From Anaerolineae bacterium (lineage in GTDB: Bacteria > Chloroflexota > Anaerolineae > JAFGEY01): a stretch of DNA of 7,820 nucleotides. Below, in pieces: positions 1 through 4,614 of this stretch. Under the pieces are notes generated by a model. It did not search any database, was not told the origin of the DNA, and saw only the letters and a program-made list of their open reading frames with translations. The stretch is from NCBI GenBank assembly GCA_016931365.1, contig JAFGEY010000089.1, positions 1 through 7,820 on the forward strand, given 5' to 3'. The number at the start of each line of letters is the position of its first letter. Position 1 is the stretch's first letter. A program made the position numbers and the translations under genes.

Positions 1-37
1 GCGTACCCATGACAGGCTATACCCCTTGCTCCTGACA

Positions 38-229
38 TCAAAACAAACTCAACTGCTCCCCACGCCCCTCTGCCCGCTTGTGCGGCGTGTGGTGGCGCGA
101 GGTCATGCCCAGGCCATAGCGAACGCGCAGCGCCTCAAAATGCGCGTACAGCCGCCTGGCGTCCGGAACCGGACAGCCGTAACGCTGCTGGTATTTCTGC
201 TTTTCGCTGCGACTCTGTCTTGTTCGGAG
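38..229 (-). pseudogene. 3' remnant of an unknown gene, C-terminus QLSLF
   Basis: An open frame reads on the minus strand to a TGA at 38-40. Its last ~55 codons are GC-rich at third positions and encode a basic stretch (RRLYAHFEALRVRYGL, then SRHHTPHKRAEG) ending in QLSLF. That pentapeptide fits the known consensus for binding the DnaN sliding clamp (QL[S/D]LF), which is often found at the extreme C-terminus of replication, repair and some mobile-element proteins. There is no in-frame ATG before the short 'MTSRHH' tail. Further upstream the frame runs into AT-rich DNA holding the promoter of the next gene, so the 5' part appears to be lost. I cannot name the family. It may instead be a chance open frame, but the clean C-terminal motif and codon pattern argue for a real remnant. 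The upper boundary at about 229 is an estimate based on composition. Confidence 0.4.
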
Positions 230-260
230 ATGGAAGACAACATAAACCTTACTACTATAC

Positions 261-289
261 TTGCATTCAATTGGAGAATATGCTATAAT
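261..289 (+). promoter_or_regulatory. Extended -10 promoter of the first small membrane protein gene
   Basis: TTGCAT at 261-266 is a weak -35 box. A 17-nt spacer separates it from a perfect TATAAT at 284-289, which is preceded by TG at 281-282 (extended -10). Transcription should begin near 295-297, leaving a leader of roughly 42 nt before the ATG at 338. The surrounding 225-300 is markedly AT-richer than its flanks. The same layout recurs in front of the paralogous gene (1556-1584). Confidence 0.75.
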
Positions 290-337
290 GACCACAGAAT
301 CGGGTATGTTGAGCTTGAGGGCTGAAAGGCGGATCAA

Positions 338-577
338 ATGATTTCAACGGTCACGACAACCACAGTATCAACGGTCACCACCATTGCCCTTGCCGGTTCG
401 TTCTCATTGATCGCCATTCTGACGCTCCTGGCGTTCCTGATTCAAAAAGAGCTTGTTACGACACAGTCGAGTCGCCGGGCGCTGATGCTGGGCCGCGTGC
501 TGAACATCGGCATCGTGCCCCTGTTGATGGGGTTCGCGCTGATTGTCGCTGTACAGGTCGCCCAAGTGTTGCACTGA
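338..577 (+). CDS. Small two-helix membrane protein, 79 aa (copy 1)
   Basis: I do not recognise a named family. The protein has a Ser/Thr-rich N-terminus (MISTVTTTTVSTVTT), a hydrophobic helix at about residues 16-36, a polar and basic loop (QKEL...SSRR, about 36-50) and a second helix at about 54-76, so it is probably a membrane hairpin. It starts at ATG 338 with GAAAGG at 324-329 as ribosome site. It aligns without gaps to the 79-residue product of 1635-1874: about 50 of 79 residues are identical, including MISTVTTTT, AILTLLA and RVLNIGIVPLL. In the first nine residues 7 of the 8 codons after the start use different synonymous codons, which is good evidence that selection acts on the protein. 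It has its own promoter and terminator and converges on a CPBP protease gene 79 nt downstream. Function is unknown; a partner or substrate of that protease is a guess from the conserved pairing. Confidence 0.85.
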   Translation: MISTVTTTTVSTVTTIALAGSFSLIAILTLLAFLIQKELVTTQSSRRALMLGRVLNIGIVPLLMGFALIVAVQVAQVLH

Positions 578-604
578 GCGCCCGTCCGTTCGCCGCTCGT
601 TCGA

Positions 605-633
605 GGCTGTGGGATTTTTCCACAGCCTTTTTT
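605..633 (+). terminator. Rho-independent terminator of small gene copy 1
   Basis: A perfect 8-bp stem (GGCTGTGG 605-612 with CCACAGCC 620-627) encloses a 7-nt loop and is followed by six T at 628-633. It lies 27 nt after the small gene's stop. The opposite strand has no T-run after the hairpin, so the terminator serves the plus-strand transcript only. It ends about 24 nt from the convergent protease stop codon. Confidence 0.9.
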
Positions 634-656
634 GTTGCCGGACGCCGGGGGGAGCG

Positions 657-1484
657 CTACCCGCCGAACCACGGCAGAAACGGCATCACCAAAAAGAGGA
701 CGATGTTGGTGATGCCGTGCGCGAACGTGACGCCCACGATCGAGCGCGTGCGCTCGGCGGCCCAGCCGAAAAAAAGCGCCACCGCAAAGACAAAGAAAAC
801 GTCTACCAGCGACTTGTAGCCCACGTGCAGGATGGCAAACAACGCGGCCACATAGAGGATTCCCCACCGCCGGCCCAGGACGTCGATCGTCACCCGCTGC
901 ATCACGCCACGAAAGATCAATTCTTCCTCAAAGCCGGTGCTCACCAGGAGAATCAGCGCCGGCAGCCAGACCGCCGCCCAGGTCAGGCCCGGCGCGAGCG
1001 GGGCCGGGACCAAGATCGCATACTCGACAGCGCCGAGGAGCAGGCCGGTGGATGCGATGCCCAATTGAGCCAGCCCTTTGCGCCGGGTGAGTCCCATATC
1101 CTGCGCGTTGAGGCCAAGCACGCGCGCCATGACCAAGGTTGCCACAAAGAGGGGCGCGCTCACGATCAGGTACCAGTACAGGATTGGAAAACCGGCCAGC
1201 GGCAGGGACAGGCTGAGCAGCCGAATGAGCGGCGCAAAAGCCAGGCTGAGCAGCAGCTTGTGGGCGGGACGCTCCCGGGCAAGCGCCGTGTGGATCAGGA
1301 GAGTTGCCAGCAAAATACTGTGCAGTACCAGACCGGCTCGCGGCTCCACCAACGCGGTGAGCACTTCGGCTACGCTTAGCGCCGCCAGGTACGCCAGGGC
1401 CAGATAGAGATCTGACGAACGAGCGGGAGATATTGCCGGGCTGTCTGGGGTAAGAGACAATAGATTGCCCTCGGTGGTTGTCAT
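657..1484 (-). CDS. CPBP-family intramembrane metalloprotease (copy 1)
   Basis: This is a polytopic membrane protein of the CPBP/Abi (CAAX protease and bacteriocin-processing) family, glutamate-dependent proteases of the Rce1 type that cut or process peptides in the membrane. With the start at 1484 it has 275 residues. All three family motifs are present: EExxxR (E187, E188, R192), FxxxH (F216, H220) and HxxxN (H256, N260). Hydrophobic helices fill about residues 26-270. I chose ATG 1482-1484 because GGAGC (1494-1498) lies 9 nt before it; the upstream ATG at 1503-1505 (7 residues longer) has no ribosome site. The gene converges with the small-protein gene at 338-577 and is a clear paralogue of the protease at 2065-3150 (shared blocks such as FAPLIRL/LAPLIRL, ELIFRG, MQR and the TRSI.GVT.AHG motif), but it lacks that protein's N-terminal TPR-like domain. 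Family assignment is sure; substrate unknown. Confidence 0.92.
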   Translation of the reverse strand: MTTTEGNLLSLTPDSPAISPARSSDLYLALAYLAALSVAEVLTALVEPRAGLVLHSILLATLLIHTALARERPAHKLLLSLAFAPLIRLLSLSLPLAGFPILYWYLIVSAPLFVATLVMARVLGLNAQDMGLTRRKGLAQLGIASTGLLLGAVEYAILVPAPLAPGLTWAAVWLPALILLVSTGFEEELIFRGVMQRVTIDVLGRRWGILYVAALFAILHVGYKSLVDVFFVFAVALFFGWAAERTRSIVGVTFAHGITNIVLFLVMPFLPWFGG

Positions 1485-1499
1485 CGTTACGCTGCTCCG

Positions 1500-1514
1500 A
1501 TTCATTGCATGAAT
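1500..1514. promoter_or_regulatory. Dyad ATTCAT-TGC-ATGAAT before protease copy 1
   Basis: A perfect 6-bp inverted repeat with a 3-nt centre lies 16-30 nt upstream of the chosen protease start, in the divergent intergenic region between protease copy 1 and small gene copy 2. It overlaps the alternative ATG at 1503-1505. It could be an operator, but a dyad this short can arise by chance. I found no convincing -35/-10 pair for the protease itself. Confidence 0.25.
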
Positions 1515-1555
1515 AAATTGTTACTAAAATGAAATGGTCTCGCTGATTGCGCCCA

Positions 1556-1584
1556 TTGCCAGAGCGCCTGAGTCATGATACACT
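1556..1584 (+). promoter_or_regulatory. Extended -10 promoter of the second small membrane protein gene
   Basis: TTGCCA at 1556-1561 matches five of six consensus -35 bases. A 17-nt spacer leads to TACACT at 1579-1584, preceded by TG at 1576-1577. The layout, and the distance from the -10 box to the start codon (50 nt), nearly match the promoter of copy 1 (48 nt). This placement puts the in-frame ATG at 1575 upstream of the expected transcript start near 1590, and so favours the GTG at 1635 as the true start. Confidence 0.6.
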
Positions 1585-1634
1585 TGGATCAGAGATCTGG
1601 TTTCGTCCAGAGAGTGGAAGAAAGGCTCATTGCA

Positions 1635-1874
1635 GTGATATCAACCGTTACAACCACGACCATTTCTATCGTCACCACGCTTTCGCTTGCCGGGTCGTTG
1701 GCCATAGTCGCCATCCTCACCCTCCTGGCGTTGTTAATTCATAAAGAATTGACGACCGCCTCCCACAAGCGCACGGCCCGGATCTTGAGCCGCGTGCTCA
1801 ACATCGGCATCGTGCCGCTGCTGGCCGTTTTCACCTTCATCGTCGTGGTCAAGGTCGTCGCCGCACTCCAATAG
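1635..1874 (+). CDS. Small two-helix membrane protein, 79 aa (copy 2)
   Basis: This is a paralogue of the product of 338-577 with the same length, the same Thr-rich start (MISTVTTTTISIVTT), a helix at about 16-36, a basic loop (HKEL...HKRTAR) and a second helix at about 54-76. The start is taken as GTG 1635, because there the protein aligns residue for residue with copy 1, GAAAGG (1620-1625) lies 9 nt before it, and the proposed promoter excludes the longer ATG-1575 form. The RVLNIGIVPLL block is nearly identical even in DNA (30 of 33 bases), while the N-terminal block is conserved only as protein. The gene converges on the second CPBP protease (stop at 2065) just as copy 1 converges on the first. 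Function is unknown; I do not recognise a domain. Confidence 0.85.
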   Translation: MISTVTTTTISIVTTLSLAGSLAIVAILTLLALLIHKELTTASHKRTARILSRVLNIGIVPLLAVFTFIVVVKVVAALQ

Positions 1875-1899
1875 CGCGCCAACTCTGACCAGGAACCAG

Positions 1900-1929
1900 G
1901 CCGTGGGAGCAACTATCCCACGGCTTTTT
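1900..1929 (+). terminator. Rho-independent terminator of small gene copy 2
   Basis: A perfect 9-bp stem (GCCGTGGGA 1900-1908 with TCCCACGGC 1916-1924) has a 7-nt loop and is followed by five T (1925-1929). It lies 25 nt after the stop codon, the same position as the terminator of copy 1. The stem cores resemble each other (GCTGTGG and GCCGTGG), which fits descent from one ancestral terminator with compensating changes. Confidence 0.9.
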
Positions 1930-1967
1930 GCGTTTAATCTCAATGCCCGTGAGCGAATTCAATTTGC

Positions 1968-2061
1968 ACAGGATTGGCTGGATTTTCAGGATGAACAGGA
2001 TCAAGCGTTTTTTAACATATACAAAATTGCGCAAATATCCTGTAAATCCTGTTCATCCTGT
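1968..2061. repeat. 9-nt-periodic palindromic repeat (ACAGGATnn / ATCCTGTnn)
   Basis: The left arm holds four units at a strict 9-nt spacing starting at 1968, 1977, 1986 and 1995 (ACAGGAT, GCTGGAT, TCAGGAT, ACAGGAT). The right arm holds three inverted ATCCTGT units at 2037, 2046 and 2055. The 15-mer at 1987-2001 is the exact reverse complement of 2046-2060, so the whole can fold into a long hairpin with an AT-rich loop. From memory, repeats of this ATCCTGT type are scattered between genes in many unrelated bacteria. The element ends 3 nt before the stop codon of protease copy 2, and the equivalent spot in module 1 lacks it, so it was probably inserted after duplication or lost from the other copy. 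Confidence 0.8.
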
Positions 2062-2064
2062 CGT

Positions 2065-3150
2065 TCATTTGCCGGACTGCGCCAGCGCCGGCATGATCAA
2101 AAAGAGCATCACATTGGTCAGTCCGTGCGCGAGCGTGACGCCCCAAATGCTGCGCGTTTTGTTCACGGCCCAAGAAAAGATCAAGCCCACCGCAAAGACA
2201 AAAGGAATGTCCCACTGCGACGCATGGCCCATGTGCAGCATGGCAAAAAGCCCGGATACATACACCAGGCCCGGATTCCCCAGCACTTCGGTTGCCGCAC
2301 GCTGCATGATCCCGCGAAAGATCAACTCTTCGACCAGGCCGGTACAAATCAGCAGGATCAGCGCCGGAAGCAACAGGTCTCCCCAGGTGGCGGCCTTGAC
2401 CAGGGGGGCCGGCCGCAGCAACCGGTATTCGACGTAGCCAAAGAGCAGCCCGCTGCTGCCAATCAGCATCTGCGGCAGAATCTGTGGCCGGTTCAGGCCG
2501 ATCTGCCGGGGAGTGAACCCGGCCAGGCGCGCGATCAGCCAGGTTGCCGCCATCAGGGGCACACTGGTGATCGGATACCAGTAGATCAGTGGGAGGCCGG
2601 ACAGGGGCATGGTGAGGCTGACCAGCCGGATCAAGGGCGCCAGCGCCAGGCTGAGAAAAAATTTGTAAAAGGGACGCCGCCAGATCAAGGCCGCATGGAG
2701 AATCAAGACGATCAGCAACGCGCTATATCCCCACAACCCGATCTGAGGATCGATCACCAGGGTAAGAAACTCGGCCCCGGTCAGGGCAAACAGATAGCCC
2801 AGGGCCAGCAGGAAAGGGCGATCGCGGACCGCCGCAATCCATGTCCGGGCCGCCTTGCTCCGCGCCGCGCCGCTTTGCCGCCCGCTCAGCGGAGAGCGGG
2901 CCTGGCCCGGCCCCAGCGCCTCCAGCCCCCGCCGGGCCAGCGCGTTGCGCCGGTTGATGGACAGCGCTTGAGCCAGGCAAAAACGCCGTTCCTCGTCTAC
3001 GTCTAAGGTATCGGCCAGCCACAGCCAGCCTCGCTCCGAGCCGGGGTCGTCATGGAGAACATCCTCCAGCAGGCGGCGCGCCGCGACCTTGCGCCCGGCC
3101 CGGAGCGCGGCAACGGCCTGCGCCAGCCGCGCGTCTTTAACTCCCGGCAT
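2065..3150 (-). CDS. CPBP-family intramembrane metalloprotease with N-terminal TPR-like domain (copy 2)
   Basis: The protein has 361 residues from ATG 3148-3150. Residues about 4-80 form two or three helical TPR-like repeats (RRLLEDVLHDDP..., WLWLADTL...DEERRFCLAQALSIN), a soluble module that usually binds proteins. A Gly/Ala/Arg/Ser linker (about 80-108) leads into a polytopic membrane domain with the CPBP motifs EExxxR (E274, E275, R279), FxxxH (F302, H306) and HxxxN (H342, N346). These are the glutamate-type active-site residues of Rce1-like proteases. The membrane part is a paralogue of 657-1484. The start was chosen because the TPR-like domain begins just after it; upstream in-frame ATGs lie inside the MITE-like repeat, and only a weak CAGGG precedes the chosen ATG. 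The gene converges on small gene copy 2. Substrate unknown; the TPR-like domain may recruit a partner. Confidence 0.9.
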   Translation of the reverse strand: MPGVKDARLAQAVAALRAGRKVAARRLLEDVLHDDPGSERGWLWLADTLDVDEERRFCLAQALSINRRNALARRGLEALGPGQARSPLSGRQSGAARSKAARTWIAAVRDRPFLLALGYLFALTGAEFLTLVIDPQIGLWGYSALLIVLILHAALIWRRPFYKFFLSLALAPLIRLVSLTMPLSGLPLIYWYPITSVPLMAATWLIARLAGFTPRQIGLNRPQILPQMLIGSSGLLFGYVEYRLLRPAPLVKAATWGDLLLPALILLICTGLVEELIFRGIMQRAATEVLGNPGLVYVSGLFAMLHMGHASQWDIPFVFAVGLIFSWAVNKTRSIWGVTLAHGLTNVMLFLIMPALAQSGK

Positions 3151-3178
3151 GGGATACCCTGCTTGCTGCCGATCTCCC

Positions 3179-3193
3179 GTTGGTGATACCAAC
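3179..3193. promoter_or_regulatory. Dyad GTTGGT-GAT-ACCAAC before protease copy 2
   Basis: A perfect 6-bp inverted repeat with a 3-nt centre lies 29-43 nt upstream of the protease start. It has the same 6-3-6 geometry as the dyad before protease copy 1 but a different sequence. It may be an operator half-site pair or a hairpin in the leader; there is no further support. Confidence 0.25.
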
Positions 3194-3223
3194 CCGGCGC
3201 TCCTCCTCGCCACCCTATATTTT

Positions 3224-3335
3224 GTCATTGCGAGGGCGTTTTTTGCCCGAAGCAATCTCCAAGAACGATAGTTTATGATAGTTTGGAGATTGCTTCGGTG
3301 GGTGAGCAAAGAACGCTCACCTACCTCGCAATGAC
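3224..3335. mobile_element. MITE-like nested inverted repeat (GTCATTGCGAGG ends), 112 bp
   Basis: The outer 12-bp ends GTCATTGCGAGG (3224-3235) and CCTCGCAATGAC (3324-3335) are perfect inverted repeats. Inside, 16 bp at 3247-3262 pair perfectly with 3283-3298 (CCGAAGCAATCTCC core). A further hairpin pairs 3297-3307 with 3315-3325 with one G-T wobble. There is no coding capacity. From memory, repeats with this 'CATTGCGAGG...GAAGCAATCTCC' signature occur between genes in many bacterial phyla, so this is likely a non-autonomous dispersed element. No clear target-site duplication is visible. It lies between the LCP gene and protease copy 2, which read in the same direction, and its hairpins could affect read-through. 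Confidence 0.85.
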
Positions 3336-3389
3336 GTTCATAAAACTGTAGAGTGGTTGGTTTCTCTATCGGACCCGGCCGGTCTGGAA

Positions 3390-4478
3390 CTATTGGATGA
3401 ACCTGGTGTCAATAAACTGGATCACCTGCTCCGTCTTGGGCACGAGCACGCGGTCCGGCCCTACCGTCACCAGATCGGCGCCCAGTTCCAGGTACACGAT
3501 GGACACATCCGGCTCTTGCAGCAGGCAGGCCAGGCTGAGAAACTGGTTGACGTTGAGGTCGGTGACGACGTCAAGGTAAAACTCGTGCACCAGCGCGGGC
3601 AGTTTGGCCAGCGTGGCCGGACGGGTGAGCTGGGCATACAGCGCCTGGAGCACCTGCTTTTGCCGATCGATGCGATCCCATTCGCTCGGCGACGCATCGC
3701 CGGGCGCCTGGATGATGCGCACATAATCCAGGACGGCCTGGCCATTCAACACCTGCGGCCCGGCGTAAAAATACCCAAATAAGGGCGCGCCGTTCACGTC
3801 GCGCGGCAGGTCGATGGACAGCCCGCCCAGCGCATCAACCATGTCACGAAAGGCCTCTTGCTTGACGCTGATGTACTGATCCGGCGCGAGCCGCAGGTTG
3901 TCGGCCAGCGTCTGGGCAAAGAGGGCGGCGGCATAGGCCATTTTGCGCCGCTCGCTGCCGGCCTTGAGCTGTTTGGCCTGGTAGTAGGCCAGCGTCAGCG
4001 TGGTGGCCTCGATCCTGGCCGGGGCCAACTGCGGCGTGCTCACCCACAGGTCCGGCGGCAGGGCCAGCACGCGCACGGTTTGGGCGTCATAATCCACCTT
4101 GACCAGGCGGATCGCGTCCGCGCCGCGCGGCGGGCGATCCTCCGGCGAGCTTTCCCCCAGCAGCAGCACGATCATGCTGCCCTGTTGGCCGCAGACGCCG
4201 CCGACCCGGGCCGGCGTAGGGGTGGGCGTGGGTGCTATGGCGGTGGCCGTCGAGGTGGCCGCGGCCGGCGGCGCCGTCTGCGTCGCCGTAGCTGCCGGGG
4301 TTGCTGCCGGCGTCGCCGTTGGCAGCATACTGACCGGCGTTGTGGCCGGCGGCGTCGTGGCCGGCGGCGTGACTTTCAGCCGAGGCCCCAACGGGAGGCG
4401 CAACAAGAGCCACACCGCGCCGATAACGAGCACGAGGACGAGCACGACAATCAAGATCGCACGACGAGAGAGTTTCAT
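3390..4478 (-). CDS. LCP (LytR-CpsA-Psr) family protein, variant active site
   Basis: LCP proteins are membrane-anchored enzymes that move lipid-linked glycans onto the cell wall or other surface acceptors. This one has 362 residues. There is a single N-terminal membrane anchor (about 8-27), a disordered Pro/Thr/Ala linker (about 36-92) and an extracytoplasmic LCP domain (about 101-282). Family marks are ADAIRLVKVD (D121), the LPxDLWV block (140-146), ALGGLSIDLP, VLNGQAVLDYVR and the RIDRQ motif (269-273). The 'PRD' arginine is replaced by proline at residue 142 (LPPDLWV). A C-terminal extension (about 283-362) has no recognised domain. ATG 4476-4478 has a strong AAGGAGT site 6 nt upstream. 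The gene lies downstream of DUF1616 and glycosyltransferase genes, which fits glycan attachment. Whether the variant is catalytically active is uncertain. Confidence 0.85.
   Translation of the reverse strand: MKLSRRAILIVVLVLVLVIGAVWLLLRLPLGPRLKVTPPATTPPATTPVSMLPTATPAATPAATATQTAPPAAATSTATAIAPTPTPTPARVGGVCGQQGSMIVLLLGESSPEDRPPRGADAIRLVKVDYDAQTVRVLALPPDLWVSTPQLAPARIEATTLTLAYYQAKQLKAGSERRKMAYAAALFAQTLADNLRLAPDQYISVKQEAFRDMVDALGGLSIDLPRDVNGAPLFGYFYAGPQVLNGQAVLDYVRIIQAPGDASPSEWDRIDRQKQVLQALYAQLTRPATLAKLPALVHEFYLDVVTDLNVNQFLSLACLLQEPDVSIVYLELGADLVTVGPDRVLVPKTEQVIQFIDTRFIQ
4342..4371 (-). repeat. 15-bp tandem duplication in the LCP linker
   Basis: Two adjacent 15-bp units (4342-4356 and 4357-4371) differ only in their last base. 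They encode the repeated PPATT pentapeptide of the Pro/Thr/Ala linker. This is typical of slippage in a disordered spacer and probably only affects its length. Confidence 0.8.
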
Positions 4479-4484
4479 CTGAAC

Positions 4485-4491
4485 ACTCCTT
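4485..4491 (-). promoter_or_regulatory. Strong ribosome binding site of the LCP gene
   Basis: AAGGAGT on the minus strand lies 6 nt before ATG 4478 and fixes the start. No convincing -35/-10 pair was found in the 4492-4614 gap. Confidence 0.75.
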
Positions 4492-4580
4492 TCAAAACCA
4501 GAGTCACGGGAATAACACCCCCCGCCGGACGGTAACGCACCTCAACCAGCCAAGAAAGTGTTTTTCCGGCGCAAAACCGC

Positions 4581-4597
4581 AAAAACCTCCGGGAGGG
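4581..4597 (-). terminator. Possible weak terminator after the DUF1616 gene
   Basis: On the minus strand, CCTC and GAGG flank a 3-nt centre (within 4586-4596) and are followed by five T (4585-4581), 18 nt after the DUF1616 stop. The stem is short (4 bp, or 6 bp with a bulge), so termination would be partial. If real, it separates the glycosyltransferase/DUF1616 operon from the LCP gene. Confidence 0.35.
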
Positions 4598-4614
4598 TGA
4601 GCAATTACTTGGAA

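Noticed and set aside
26..325. Plus-strand frame before the first promoter
   Set aside because: It runs through the promoter and antisense to the QLSLF remnant. It has no ribosome site and no recognisable composition.
543..1379. Long plus-strand open frame opposite protease copy 1
   Set aside because: It is an antisense shadow. The product is Gln/Arg/His-rich with no motif, while the minus frame carries all CPBP motifs. It also begins inside the small gene.
338..1484. Bacteriocin plus CPBP immunity pair
   Set aside because: No double-glycine leader, ABC exporter or processing genes are present, and the small protein has two membrane helices. The parallel is kept only as a loose idea, not a call.
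1575..1634. ATG 1575 as start of small gene copy 2
   Set aside because: It overlaps the proposed -10 box, has no counterpart in copy 1 and no good ribosome site. GTG 1635 aligns exactly with the start of copy 1.
1903..3006. Long plus-strand open frame opposite protease copy 2
   Set aside because: Same kind of shadow: low-complexity Gln/Arg/Pro composition, and it crosses a terminator and the 9-nt repeat. The minus strand encodes a recognised protease.
3151..3309. N-terminal extension of protease copy 2
   Set aside because: It would be encoded by the MITE-like repeat and leader DNA. The recognised TPR-like domain begins just after ATG 3150.
3336..3389. Terminator after the LCP gene
   Set aside because: A short GC-rich dyad (around GACCGGCCGGGTC on the minus strand) is present, but no T-run follows it.
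3858..4535. Gly/Arg-rich plus-strand open frame across the LCP gene
   Set aside because: It is the complement of the Pro/Thr/Ala linker codons. There is no ribosome site or homology pattern.
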